A stretch of DNA of 64,000 bases from Nitrospira sp. GTDB lineage: Bacteria; Nitrospirota; Nitrospiria; Nitrospirales; Nitrospiraceae. The notes beneath the pieces are model-generated. The model ran no database searches. It worked only from the letters and a program-made list of their open reading frames with translations, and was not told where the DNA came from. The translations under genes and the position numbers were made by a program. Of this stretch, positions 23,292 through 32,327 are shown piece after piece; the first letter of the stretch is position 1, and each line of letters begins with the position of its first letter. Location of the stretch: NCBI GenBank assembly GCA_022226935.1, contig CP092081.1, positions 528,540 to 592,539 on the forward strand, written 5' to 3'.

Positions 23292-25427
23292 ATGATAGAA
23301 GTGCTTGAAGGGCGTCCCACGCCACGGGGTGCCACGTGGGACGGACAGGGGACCAATTTCAGTCTGTTTTCCGCCCACGCGACGAAAGTGGAGTTGTGCC
23401 TCTTCGACTCGACGGGAGAAAAAGAAATCGATCGCGTGTCGCTGCCTGAATACACGGATCAGATCTGGCATGGGTATCTGCCTGGAATTCATCCGGGGAC
23501 ACCCTATGGTTATCGTGTCCATGGTCCCTATGAACCTGAAGCGGGGCATCGCTTTAATCCCAACAAGCTGCTGCTCGATCCCTATGCCTATGCTCATATG
23601 GGGGAGCTGCAGTGGAACCCGGCATTGTTCGGTTATCAGATGGAGTCCGGTGATGATCTGACGTTTGATGAACGTGACAGTGCGCCATTTATGCCAAAGT
23701 GCACGGTGGTCGACCAAAACTTCGATTGGTCGGGACCTCGGGATCGGAAAGCCATCCCGTGGGACGATACCGTCATCTACGAAATGCACGTGCGGGGTTT
23801 CACGAAGCTTCACCCGGCGGTGCCGCCCGCGCTCCAAGGGACCTATGAAGGGCTGGCGACCAAAGATGTGCTGGCGTACCTGCAATCGTTGGGAGTCACC
23901 TCCATCGAGCTGCTCCCGATCCATACCTTCGTCAATGACAGTCATCTATTGGAAAAAGGGCTGACCAATTATTGGGGCTATAACAGCATTGGATTTTTTG
24001 CGCCGGATCCGCGGTATGCGGCCAATCGGCCTGAGAGCGTTCGAGAATGCAAAGAAATGATTGCCCGCTTCCACGATGCGGGCTTCGAAGTGATTCTAGA
24101 TGTAGTCTACAACCACACTGCGGAAGGCAATGAACTTGGTCCGACACTATCCTTCAAGGGCATCGACAATGCCAGCTATTATCGTCTCCAGCCCGAGCAG
24201 CAACGTTATTACATCAACGATACGGGGACCGGGAACACCCTGAATCTGAGCCATCCGCGGGTCATTCAGTTAGTGACCGATAGTTTGCGGTATGCCGTCC
24301 AACAGATGCACGTGGACGGGTTCCGCTTCGACCTTGGAACAGTGCTCGCCCGTGAGCCGAATGGGTTCGACAATCGAAGCGGATTCTTGAAGGTGTGCAG
24401 TCAGGACCCCTTGCTCGCCACAGTGAAGCTGATTGCCGAGCCCTGGGATTGTGGCCCGGGTGGGTATCAAGTTGGAGGATTTCCTCCGGGATGGGCCGAG
24501 TGGAACGATAAGTTTCGGGATGATGTGCGCGATTTTTGGCGCGGCGAACTGGCTGCCACAACTCTCGCGGATCGACTGTGCGCGTCTGCATCGGTCTTTC
24601 ATCATCAAGGCAGGCGGCCCTGGTCTTGCGTCAACTTCGTCACGGCACACGACGGCTTTACGCTGCATGATGTGGTGGCGTTTAATGAAAAGCACAACGA
24701 GGCGAATGGGGAGGACAACCAGGACGGCTCCTCCAACAATCGCTCGTGGAATTGCGGCGCGGAAGGGCCGACGGAAGATACCGCGATCAACGCGTTGCGT
24801 GACCGCCAGATGCGCAATCTGATGGGGACCTTGCTGCTCTCGCAAGGGACACCGATGCTGTTGGCAGGCGATGAATTTGCACGCACTCAACGGGGCAACA
24901 ACAACGCGTATTGTCAGGACAATGAGATCAGTTGGGTGGATTGGACGCTGCTCGACACACGATCATCCCTCTTTCAATTCGTTAAACAGCTGATCGCGTT
25001 CCGTCACCACTATCCCATATTACGACGCAATCTGTTTTTGACAGGACTGCTTGCCGAGGATTCCGGTGTTCGGGATGTGACGTGGATCAATGCTAATGGC
25101 GGGCCGATGGAAGAACATCATTGGACCGATACGACGATCCATTGTTTTGGCATGCTCCTGGATGGGCGGGCGCCGACAACCGGGCGTCGACAGCCAGGGA
25201 AGGACGTCACGGTGCTCGTCCTCATCAATGGGCACCATGAGCCTGTTCAGTTTACCCTGCCTCCATGTGTCGGTGCCTCCGAATGGACTCTGTTGCTTGA
25301 TACCAATCTGCCGGAACGCCCTCAGGACCAAACCTTTAAGGTGGGCGCGCAGTACCTGCTCACAGATCGTTCACTGGTGTTATTGGTGTTGGGGGCTAAG
25401 CGGGCGGCTGACATCATTCCCACCTAG
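23292..25427 (+). CDS. glgX: glycogen debranching enzyme GlgX
   Basis: GlgX hydrolyses alpha-1,6 branches of glycogen limit dextrins in the cytosol. The 711 residues carry an N-terminal carbohydrate-binding beta domain (PRGATWDGQGTNFSLFSAHA). The GH13 barrel has DVVYNHTAEGNE, GFRFDLGTVLARE (nucleophile Asp347), AEPWDCGPGGYQVGGFP (acid Glu383) and VTAHDGFTLHD. ATG 23292 fits the conserved N-terminus and has GGAGGAGG about 12 bases upstream. An 8-bp hairpin at 23222-23248 lies in the leader. No other glycogen genes are in the window. Confidence 0.95.
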   Translation: MIEVLEGRPTPRGATWDGQGTNFSLFSAHATKVELCLFDSTGEKEIDRVSLPEYTDQIWHGYLPGIHPGTPYGYRVHGPYEPEAGHRFNPNKLLLDPYAYAHMGELQWNPALFGYQMESGDDLTFDERDSAPFMPKCTVVDQNFDWSGPRDRKAIPWDDTVIYEMHVRGFTKLHPAVPPALQGTYEGLATKDVLAYLQSLGVTSIELLPIHTFVNDSHLLEKGLTNYWGYNSIGFFAPDPRYAANRPESVRECKEMIARFHDAGFEVILDVVYNHTAEGNELGPTLSFKGIDNASYYRLQPEQQRYYINDTGTGNTLNLSHPRVIQLVTDSLRYAVQQMHVDGFRFDLGTVLAREPNGFDNRSGFLKVCSQDPLLATVKLIAEPWDCGPGGYQVGGFPPGWAEWNDKFRDDVRDFWRGELAATTLADRLCASASVFHHQGRRPWSCVNFVTAHDGFTLHDVVAFNEKHNEANGEDNQDGSSNNRSWNCGAEGPTEDTAINALRDRQMRNLMGTLLLSQGTPMLLAGDEFARTQRGNNNAYCQDNEISWVDWTLLDTRSSLFQFVKQLIAFRHHYPILRRNLFLTGLLAEDSGVRDVTWINANGGPMEEHHWTDTTIHCFGMLLDGRAPTTGRRQPGKDVTVLVLINGHHEPVQFTLPPCVGASEWTLLLDTNLPERPQDQTFKVGAQYLLTDRSLVLLVLGAKRAADIIPT

Positions 25428-25499
25428 TCGCCGATCAGAAGGCTGATTCGATCGGTAGTTCTTCTGTGGACCAACTGTTCTATGAAGTTCTGAACTTCC

Positions 25500-26732
25500 T
25501 TACACCCGGTCTCCGACTGGATCCCAGTCGTGGTCTCGCTCGACGGCGCCGATCAGCCGTTCGAATACATCAGGGATGGCGCCGGTGACCCGGCTCCAGT
25601 TGGAGATCATCGGCACGCCGAGGGGGTCTTCCAGAAACGCCTCGGTGGCGATCTTCATGCCTTTGAGGAAGACCTCGACGGCCATCCGTTCGGCATGCCG
25701 GTCGAACTGTAAGCTGTTGATGGCGGCATCGTTCTGGTAGCGCGTGATGGCTTCCTGCGCCGACTGTAAGTAGGTCGCGCGCAAGGTTTTGAGCACACCC
25801 TCCGACAACACCACCCCTTCGCTGGCGAGGTTCCGGAACAGCGATTTGGTGATGTCCACACACATTTTCTGCAGTCCCTGTTCGGCATTGTCCGCCGACA
25901 ATCCCTGGTGCTTGTGCTCATAGGCATCGGCGATATCGGCCTGGCAAATCCGCCGGAGCGCGCAATTACGATAGATTTCCGACAATACGCCGACTTCCAA
26001 TCCCCAATCGCCGGGCACTCGGTTGATCCAGGCCAAGTCGCGCACCATGGCGAACTCGCCCGCCAGCGGGTAACGGAAACTGTCCAGGAAGGTGAGCAGC
26101 GGGTGAGCGCCGGCCACCTGCTGCAGGCTGCGAATCAGCGGGGTGAAATACAGGCGCGTGACGCGGCCGTGCAGACGATTGGTGACCCGGCTGTAGTAGC
26201 CCTTGCAGAATTCGTAACCGAGATTGGTGTTGACGATCGGATAGCAGAGTCTCGCGAGGTATTCGCGGTTGTAGCTCAGAATGTCGCAGTCGTGCAGCGC
26301 AATGACGTTGCTTTCTCCGCGGGCCAGGACATACCCGAAGGCCATCCAACATCCCCGGCCTTTGCCCTGCAATCCGGTGTCGAGTTCGGCTTGCGCCAGC
26401 AATTTCAGGATGTCCTGAATACCGGCGCCGTCGTTCCAGACGATCCGCACTCGTTGCGGCAGCACGGAAAAAAATTGTTTGGCCAGCCGGAATTCCAGCG
26501 CCGAGGCGCGATCCAGCGAGATGACGATCTCGTTGACGTACCGGATGTCTTTCAGCACCTGGACGATATGTTTCAGCGCAGGATTTTCCAGCTCGGAATA
26601 AAGCGAGGGGAGGACAAGAGCGATCGGGTTGGAGGCCGCGTGCCGCTCCAACTCCTTTTCCAGTTGCTCAAGGTTGGAGTCGCCGAGGCGGTGCAACACG
26701 GTCACGAGACCATTCTGATGAAAGTCCGACAT
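25500..26732 (-). CDS. GpgS-like glycosyltransferase (GT81 type)
   Basis: The ATG at 26732 has GGAGGG immediately upstream and gives 410 residues. A GT-A fold is visible: IALVLPSLYSELENPALKHI, NEIVISLDRA, then GKGRGCWMAFGYVLARGE and the metal-binding motif ALHDCDI. Later GEFAMVRDLAWINRVPGDWGLEVG matches the acceptor-side region of glucosyl-3-phosphoglycerate synthases. These transfer glucose to 3-phosphoglycerate in making the compatible solute glucosylglycerate. A related mannosyl enzyme cannot be excluded. The gene converges with glgX. Confidence 0.75.
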   Translation of the reverse strand: MSDFHQNGLVTVLHRLGDSNLEQLEKELERHAASNPIALVLPSLYSELENPALKHIVQVLKDIRYVNEIVISLDRASALEFRLAKQFFSVLPQRVRIVWNDGAGIQDILKLLAQAELDTGLQGKGRGCWMAFGYVLARGESNVIALHDCDILSYNREYLARLCYPIVNTNLGYEFCKGYYSRVTNRLHGRVTRLYFTPLIRSLQQVAGAHPLLTFLDSFRYPLAGEFAMVRDLAWINRVPGDWGLEVGVLSEIYRNCALRRICQADIADAYEHKHQGLSADNAEQGLQKMCVDITKSLFRNLASEGVVLSEGVLKTLRATYLQSAQEAITRYQNDAAINSLQFDRHAERMAVEVFLKGMKIATEAFLEDPLGVPMISNWSRVTGAIPDVFERLIGAVERDHDWDPVGDRV

Positions 26733-26862
26733 GATCCCTCCAGTGCAGGGTGGCGCGAGGGTGGCTGTTTTCGTTAATGCCCGGTGCGGTAGGGGCCGCA
26801 TCCATCACTGGAGGCTGACACCAACCGTCCGAGCGGGTGAATGTGCTGAGAGGAGATCGCTG

Positions 26863-28164
26863 TTATTGCGCCGGAGGCATGGCCTTGCTCGTCACGACCG
26901 ACTTCACGATCTTGGCTCGTTTCACAGACTCCAGAAATCGGTCCGGAGGCTCAGGATTGGGCAGATTCACTTCGACGGAATACCAGCCCGACTTCATCGG
27001 CCCTTTCTTGATGCCGTTGAGTTCCTGCACCAGATCCTCAATGCTTTTTTCCGTGGTGCCGTCCTGGAAGGCAACCCAGAACATGAAGGCCTGACGATCT
27101 GCCTCGCGAAGATTATCCGACACCGCGACCGCGGTCGGGGCAGGGGTCTCCTTCGGCGGCTCGTTCTTTGCCACGACTGCGGGTTTGGACGATGCATTGG
27201 CTTTGGCGACTTCGAGCGAGGTCAGGGCCAGACGTGCATGCAATTCTCGATTGCGGCTTTCCAGCAACGCAACCTGTTTGACCAGGGTTTCATTGACCGA
27301 CTTCACCGCCTGGAGATCCTGCCGAACGAGTTCGCGGTCGGCTTCGACCGCACTCGCGGCCACGCGCATGCCGGTTTGCACTTCCTGCGCGACATCGGTT
27401 TTCACGGTCTTGAGATCTTCCTGTACGGCGACAACTTGGGCATTGAGGCGTTGTTGCGTATGGGCGACGGTATCGATGAGGGTATTCAATTGCGCAATGC
27501 GATCCTGCTCGGTGCGTGAGACCGCCGTGGCTGCCGCTTGCGATTCGACCAGCTGCGCCAGCTGCCGGTGGACCTGATCGATCTGGTCTTGGGTCGATTG
27601 CCGGGCGGCCAATTCTTCTTCCAGCTGATGCGCACGATCTTCTGAGCCTATCCAAACCGGAATCCGTTCAGCCAACAGCGCGACGACTCCGACGGCCAGC
27701 ACGACTTGCGCGAAGGCTGTCGTCATGGACCACACCGGGCTGGCCTGCGTTGAAGCGACGGCAGCGCCGGCCGGCAAACCGATGGCTGTTGCCAGCTGAG
27801 ACCACCACCCGGGGGCGACCTCGTACTGCACCCGCAGCGAACCGCCGTCGAAATGGTTTTGCACATGGAGGGTGAGGCTGCCTTTGCCGACCGGCACACG
27901 CACGCTCTTCTGGCCGGCTTCGGGCGCCACACAGCCGCCGATCAGCGCGCCCGACTCGCTCCGCAGTTCGAGGTGTTGAATGCTGCGCTCGCGGGCCGTA
28001 TAGGCGAAGGAGGGATCGGTCTGCGCACAATTCAACGTGCCGATGCGCTCGTGATTGACCAAGACCTGGAGAAACCCAGGGCGTTCTTCCGCCGCGCGGC
28101 GCGGCTGGTCATCCAGCGCGTCAAGCAGATGTGCGCGATAGTCGTTGAGCTCTGGTGTTTCCAT
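26863..28164 (-). CDS. coiled-coil membrane protein, possible anti-sigma partner
   Basis: ATG 28164 follows GGGGAGG with 8-base spacing; the product has 433 residues. The N-terminal part of about 150 residues should be cytoplasmic and is rich in strands (GSLTLHVQNHFDGGSLRVQYEV). One transmembrane helix follows (TTAFAQVVLAVGVVALLAER). A long coiled coil (about 185-320, many Gln and Glu) lies outside. The end is a SPOR-like or folded domain (WYSVEVNLPNPEPPDRFLE). It overlaps the upstream sigma-like gene by 44 bases, the arrangement of sigma/anti-sigma pairs. No zinc-binding anti-sigma motif is present. Confidence 0.7.
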   Translation of the reverse strand: METPELNDYRAHLLDALDDQPRRAAEERPGFLQVLVNHERIGTLNCAQTDPSFAYTARERSIQHLELRSESGALIGGCVAPEAGQKSVRVPVGKGSLTLHVQNHFDGGSLRVQYEVAPGWWSQLATAIGLPAGAAVASTQASPVWSMTTAFAQVVLAVGVVALLAERIPVWIGSEDRAHQLEEELAARQSTQDQIDQVHRQLAQLVESQAAATAVSRTEQDRIAQLNTLIDTVAHTQQRLNAQVVAVQEDLKTVKTDVAQEVQTGMRVAASAVEADRELVRQDLQAVKSVNETLVKQVALLESRNRELHARLALTSLEVAKANASSKPAVVAKNEPPKETPAPTAVAVSDNLREADRQAFMFWVAFQDGTTEKSIEDLVQELNGIKKGPMKSGWYSVEVNLPNPEPPDRFLESVKRAKIVKSVVTSKAMPPAQ

Positions 28165-29083
28165 GGTGCCGTCCTCCCCGATCGCCTCCAAAGAGCGCCA
28201 AGACGCCTCCCTTTTTCAGCGGATGTATATGGAGATTGACTTGCGGCTTCAACCCGTTGCTGACCTCGGCGTGCCGGCGATCTGCGACTTCCAGAAAACA
28301 ATCGCGGCAAAACGCCAGATGCCAAACGCGGTAGTCGTGGCCGTAGTCATCGTGAAAAAGTTGCCCCCACTTTTGTTCCGACAAGCAGGGATAATGTTCC
28401 GGTTCGCTTTTTCGATAATGCGACTGCAAGACGGGCATCAGCCGATCCACTTCGTTATTGAGGTGGTCGGGCCTGGTGCGCAATTCCTGCTCCAGGATTT
28501 CAATTTCCGAGCCGCTCAGCCCGGTTTCGTTCATCGTGCGTTGCCATCCCGATTGGCGCCACCGCTCGAAGTTCTTATAGACGCGCTGGCTTTCCGCCTG
28601 TCCAAAACCCAGGAGCTTCACCACATGCGCCTGACTGAACCCGTAAAAGTGGTAAAACAGCGCGATCAGCGCATCGCGGCTGACGACGGCGCGGGAAGCT
28701 AGCCCATCGAGAAAGCGCCCCACCGGGGTCAGCAACTCCTTGTGGTAGCACAAGGGATCCGGCTGGCTGAAGGATTTCGCGATCAGGCTGTCTAACAGAA
28801 AAAACGGCCTGCAGGGCACTTCGGTGCGGCCGAAGACGACAAAACGCTCCACCAATTCATACCCCCAGCGAAGCGCCAGTTTTTCGTGAGTGATATCGTC
28901 GCCCCATTGATTCGTTTCTCGGAGGAAGCGCTTGGTCTGACTGGTGGCACGATCCAACAGTTCCGGCAGCGACTTCGTGACCAGCTCATCGAACTCCCGC
29001 TCGGTAGTCACGACATTGTTGAGTCGCGCAGAAACAGGTTGACCGTCGCGCATCGTCCTTCCGTCCGGCATCTTAGGAGACAT
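28121..29083 (-). CDS. protein with sigma-region-4-like helix-turn-helix
   Basis: This protein has about 320 residues; start ATG 29083 is chosen for length and has only a weak upstream site. Its middle reads DALIALFYHFYGFSQAHVVKLL followed by GFGQAESQRVYKNFERWR. This has the rhythm of region 4 of ECF sigma factors: a helix-turn-helix with GxS near the turn and a basic recognition helix. The segment before it (ELLDRATSQTKRFLRETN) could be a divergent region 2. The C-terminal part includes CRDCFLEVADRRH. A transcription role is inferred. Its 3' end overlaps the membrane coiled-coil gene. Confidence 0.6.
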   Translation of the reverse strand: MSPKMPDGRTMRDGQPVSARLNNVVTTEREFDELVTKSLPELLDRATSQTKRFLRETNQWGDDITHEKLALRWGYELVERFVVFGRTEVPCRPFFLLDSLIAKSFSQPDPLCYHKELLTPVGRFLDGLASRAVVSRDALIALFYHFYGFSQAHVVKLLGFGQAESQRVYKNFERWRQSGWQRTMNETGLSGSEIEILEQELRTRPDHLNNEVDRLMPVLQSHYRKSEPEHYPCLSEQKWGQLFHDDYGHDYRVWHLAFCRDCFLEVADRRHAEVSNGLKPQVNLHIHPLKKGGVLALFGGDRGGRHHGNTRAQRLSRTSA

Positions 29084-29272
29084 AGTGGCGAATTCCCCAG
29101 CAAATGACAATTCGACAAGTCCGCTCCTAGGAGACCACATTTGTCCATGAAGGGTCAATGGGGCAGGAGGGCTATCCCCGCATTGTATCAGGGTGAAACA
29201 GGTCTGGAGGTAGGTGGAAATCGGTGGCGTTCTCCAAGCGGGGACGCGGCGACTTCGATAGGTGACCCATCC

Positions 29273-30925
29273 CTACGGACGGTCGGTGGAGAGGCGCTTG
29301 GCCAGCCGTCTGGCGAGACGCATCATGGCCGGAGAACGGTCGGACGGATCGAGTAAGACGTTGATGACATAGGGCTGGCTGGGATCGGCCAATGCCTTGG
29401 CCAATGTTTCGACGAATTCACCGTGAGTGGCGACGCGCGAGCCCTGACCCCCGCCGATGAGGTCGCAGATCCGTTCGTACCGCCATTCGTGAATGTCGTT
29501 AAACGGCCCTTCCAGGATCTCGCGTTCAGTGGAATAGCCGTGATTATTCAGGACGATCACCACCGGCGCCTGCCGGTATCGCACGGCGGTGGAGAGTTCC
29601 GACCCGGTCATCTGAAACGCCCCGTCTCCCACCAGGACGATGGGCCGTAAGGACGGGTCGGCAAACGAGGCCCCCACGGCCGCCGGAACGGCGAAGCCCA
29701 TCGACGTATAGTAGGCCGGTGACAAAAACTCGAAACGCCGGTGGACGTGCAGATCGACCGAGGCAAAGAGCGATTCGCCGACATCGGCGATGACCAGCGT
29801 TTTCTCCTGCAGCACCGTATCGAGATGGCGGAAGACGCCGTGCAGGCTGACCGACGCTTCGGCCGGAGGCATCGGCTCTTCGGGAACGCGCGGCGCAGGC
29901 AGCTGCGGCTTGGGAAAGGAGGGCAGCGGCGCATTGGCGAGTGCTTTGACGAAATCCTCGAAGCGGATGGAATCGTATCGATGGTGCTTGATGGCGACCC
30001 GATCCGCAGTGGCGTGGATGGTATGGCCGTCGGAAAACAGGGCGCTGCGGGCGTCCAGATCCTCCACGTCCGACAGGATCGACCCGAGGATGAGCAAGCA
30101 ATCCGTTTGGTTCACGAATTCCTTCACCTCGTCACGGGCGACTAATCCGCTGTAAACACCGACGTAGAGCGGATGGTCTTCACGGATGATGGATTTCCCG
30201 AGGAGCGTGGAGGCGATCGGCACGTTCAACCGTTCGACGAGTTTCGTCAACTCGTCGTGGAGCCCGAAGCGACCCACTTCAGCGCCGGCTAAGATCACCG
30301 GGCGTTTGGCCGACTCCAACATGGCGCGCACCTCGGCTACAGCTTCACTCAAGGCGGCCTTGTCGGTCGGTTCATCTAAGGTGCTCGTTTTATGCGAGGT
30401 GTATGCCAGCGGCACATGCACCATGTCGCGAGGGATCTCGAGATAGATGGGGCGCCGATAGCGCAGCAAGGCGGCGAACGCGCGATCCATTTCACGCTCC
30501 GCCGTCAGCGGATCTTCCAGGCTGACCGCCGCCACCGTCATTTTTTCAAAGACCTCGCGCTGGGTCGAGAACTCGCGGACCATGTGGTGGAGATAAGGGT
30601 TGCGGGCGCGCTCCGACAGTCCGGGCGATCCGGTCAGTAACACGACGGGTGATCGTTCCGCGTAGGCGCAGGCAATGGCATTGACTGTGTTGAGTCCCCC
30701 GACACAATAGGTGACGCAGAGGGCCCCGATGCCGTTGATCCGCGCATAGGCGTCGGCGGCGAAACCGGCGCAGTCTTCCCGCGTGGTGGCCACGTGTTGA
30801 ATCGGCGAGGACTCCATCAATTTATAGAGGCCCAGCACATAGTCGCCGGGAATGCCGAACATATGGCGCACGCCGAGGCGATGAAGCCGATCCAAAACTG
30901 CCGTGCCGATCGTGTGTGTCGTCAT
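29273..30925 (-). CDS. thiamine-diphosphate 2-oxo acid decarboxylase (pyruvate/indolepyruvate type)
   Basis: This is a 550-residue ThDP enzyme of the decarboxylase branch. It has the activating Glu50 in TTREDCAGFAADAYAR, the paired His113-His114 in YLHHMVREF, and the ThDP/magnesium motif GDGAFQMTGSE through VIVLNNHGYSTE. The HH pair and the NNHGY-TERE context are typical of pyruvate and indolepyruvate decarboxylases, which make aldehydes from 2-oxo acids. The exact substrate cannot be read. The ATG at 30925 has only a distant GGAG. It is divergent from the methyltransferase at 31127. Confidence 0.88.
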   Translation of the reverse strand: MTTHTIGTAVLDRLHRLGVRHMFGIPGDYVLGLYKLMESSPIQHVATTREDCAGFAADAYARINGIGALCVTYCVGGLNTVNAIACAYAERSPVVLLTGSPGLSERARNPYLHHMVREFSTQREVFEKMTVAAVSLEDPLTAEREMDRAFAALLRYRRPIYLEIPRDMVHVPLAYTSHKTSTLDEPTDKAALSEAVAEVRAMLESAKRPVILAGAEVGRFGLHDELTKLVERLNVPIASTLLGKSIIREDHPLYVGVYSGLVARDEVKEFVNQTDCLLILGSILSDVEDLDARSALFSDGHTIHATADRVAIKHHRYDSIRFEDFVKALANAPLPSFPKPQLPAPRVPEEPMPPAEASVSLHGVFRHLDTVLQEKTLVIADVGESLFASVDLHVHRRFEFLSPAYYTSMGFAVPAAVGASFADPSLRPIVLVGDGAFQMTGSELSTAVRYRQAPVVIVLNNHGYSTEREILEGPFNDIHEWRYERICDLIGGGQGSRVATHGEFVETLAKALADPSQPYVINVLLDPSDRSPAMMRLARRLAKRLSTDRP

Positions 30926-31126
30926 AAAGTGTGGCCGCTCCGTTAGCAGGTGACGGGTCGCTGCCCGTTCTTCTCGCAGCAAACCATAGGTGCCGGGGAA
31001 GGTCAAGCGCGCAAACAATCGCGGCGCCCGGTTGCTTCACGGCGTGATTTCAGGCACCCTCGTGAGCCATTTGCACCGCATCGCCAACATGCCATTGATC
31101 ACCTGCACCCTGGATAGATCACCACC

Positions 31127-32323
31127 ATGACACAACTCCTGACCGGTTCCACCGCGAGAGTCCGCCTGACCGCCGAGCGAGCAGGGCCTCGTTACTACGG
31201 CCATCTCTGGGTGTTCGACAACAATGTGGCCGAGGTCCTCGGCACTCCGGCGGCGGGAGATCTCGTCGATGTGTACACGCATCAGAAGCGGTTTTTCGGA
31301 CGCGGCCTGTTCAATCCCCATTCCAAAATCCGCATTCGCCTCCTGACCTTTCACGAGGAGCCGATCGACGAGGCGTTTTTTGCCGGACGACTTCGTGCTG
31401 CCGCGGCGCTTCGGCGTACTGTCACCCCTCATGCGGATGCCTGTCGTCTGGTCCATGGCGAGAGTGACCTGTTGCCGGGACTGGTGGTGGATCGGTTCGC
31501 CGATGTGGCGGTCATGCAGGCCCTCGGCTATGGCATGGATCAGCGGAAGGAGCTCTTAGGTGACCTGCTGGTGCAGGAAGCGGGAGTGAAGACCGTCTAC
31601 CTGCGCAACGATGCGAAAAGCCGGACGCTGGAGGGGCTGCCGTTATCGAAAGGATTTCTACGCGGCGAAGGTCTGACGACGGTGCAGATCCACGAGGGCA
31701 AGGCCAGGTTTACGGTGGACATTGCGGAAGGCCAAAAAACCGGATGGTTCTGCGATCAACGGGAGAACCGGCTGGCGGCGGCGATCTATGCCAAAGAGAA
31801 ACGCGTCTTGGAAGCGTTTTGTCATACGGGCGCTTTTGGTGTGCAGGCGGCCTTGGCGGGGGCGCAATCGGTCGAAGGCCTGGATGTCAGCGCCGCGGCG
31901 GTGGCCTTGGCGGAGGAGCATGCGCAGCAGAACCACGTCGCGTCCATCTGCCGCTATCGCCAGGCCGATGCGTTCGATGAACTGCGGGTGCTTGAACGGA
32001 ACCAGGAACGGTATGATCTGGTAATACTCGATCCGCCGGCCTTTGCCCGGAGCAAGAAGGCCTTGCCACATGCGCTGGCCGGATATAAAGACGTCAATCT
32101 GCGGGGCCTGCGCCTTCTTCAGCCGGGAGGCGTGCTGGTGAGTTGTTCCTGCTCGCAGCCGGTGAGCGATGACGATTTCTGGATGATGCTCAAGTCGGCG
32201 GCGCGGGATGCCGGTCGCCAGATCCGTTTGCTTGAACAGCGCGGGCAGGGACCGGATCATCCTGTGCTCGCTGGTATGCCGGAAACGCGCTATCTGAAAT
32301 GTTTCATCGTGCAGGTCTTCTGA
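31127..32323 (+). CDS. rlmI: RlmI-type 23S rRNA cytosine-5 methyltransferase
   Basis: The 398 residues contain an N-terminal PUA-like domain (GHLWVFDNNVAEVLG, GDLVDVYTHQ), a middle EEHEA-like domain (HGESDLLPGLVVDRF), and a class I SAM-methyltransferase domain. The SAM site is RVLEAFCHTGAFGVQAALAG and the catalytic segment LVILDPPAFARSKKAL. RlmI methylates a cytosine in 23S rRNA. SCSCSQPVSDDDF near the end supplies the family cysteines. No ribosome-binding site precedes the ATG. It is followed after 4 bases by the OPT transporter. Confidence 0.9.
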   Translation: MTQLLTGSTARVRLTAERAGPRYYGHLWVFDNNVAEVLGTPAAGDLVDVYTHQKRFFGRGLFNPHSKIRIRLLTFHEEPIDEAFFAGRLRAAAALRRTVTPHADACRLVHGESDLLPGLVVDRFADVAVMQALGYGMDQRKELLGDLLVQEAGVKTVYLRNDAKSRTLEGLPLSKGFLRGEGLTTVQIHEGKARFTVDIAEGQKTGWFCDQRENRLAAAIYAKEKRVLEAFCHTGAFGVQAALAGAQSVEGLDVSAAAVALAEEHAQQNHVASICRYRQADAFDELRVLERNQERYDLVILDPPAFARSKKALPHALAGYKDVNLRGLRLLQPGGVLVSCSCSQPVSDDDFWMMLKSAARDAGRQIRLLEQRGQGPDHPVLAGMPETRYLKCFIVQVF

Positions 32324-32327
32324 GGCG

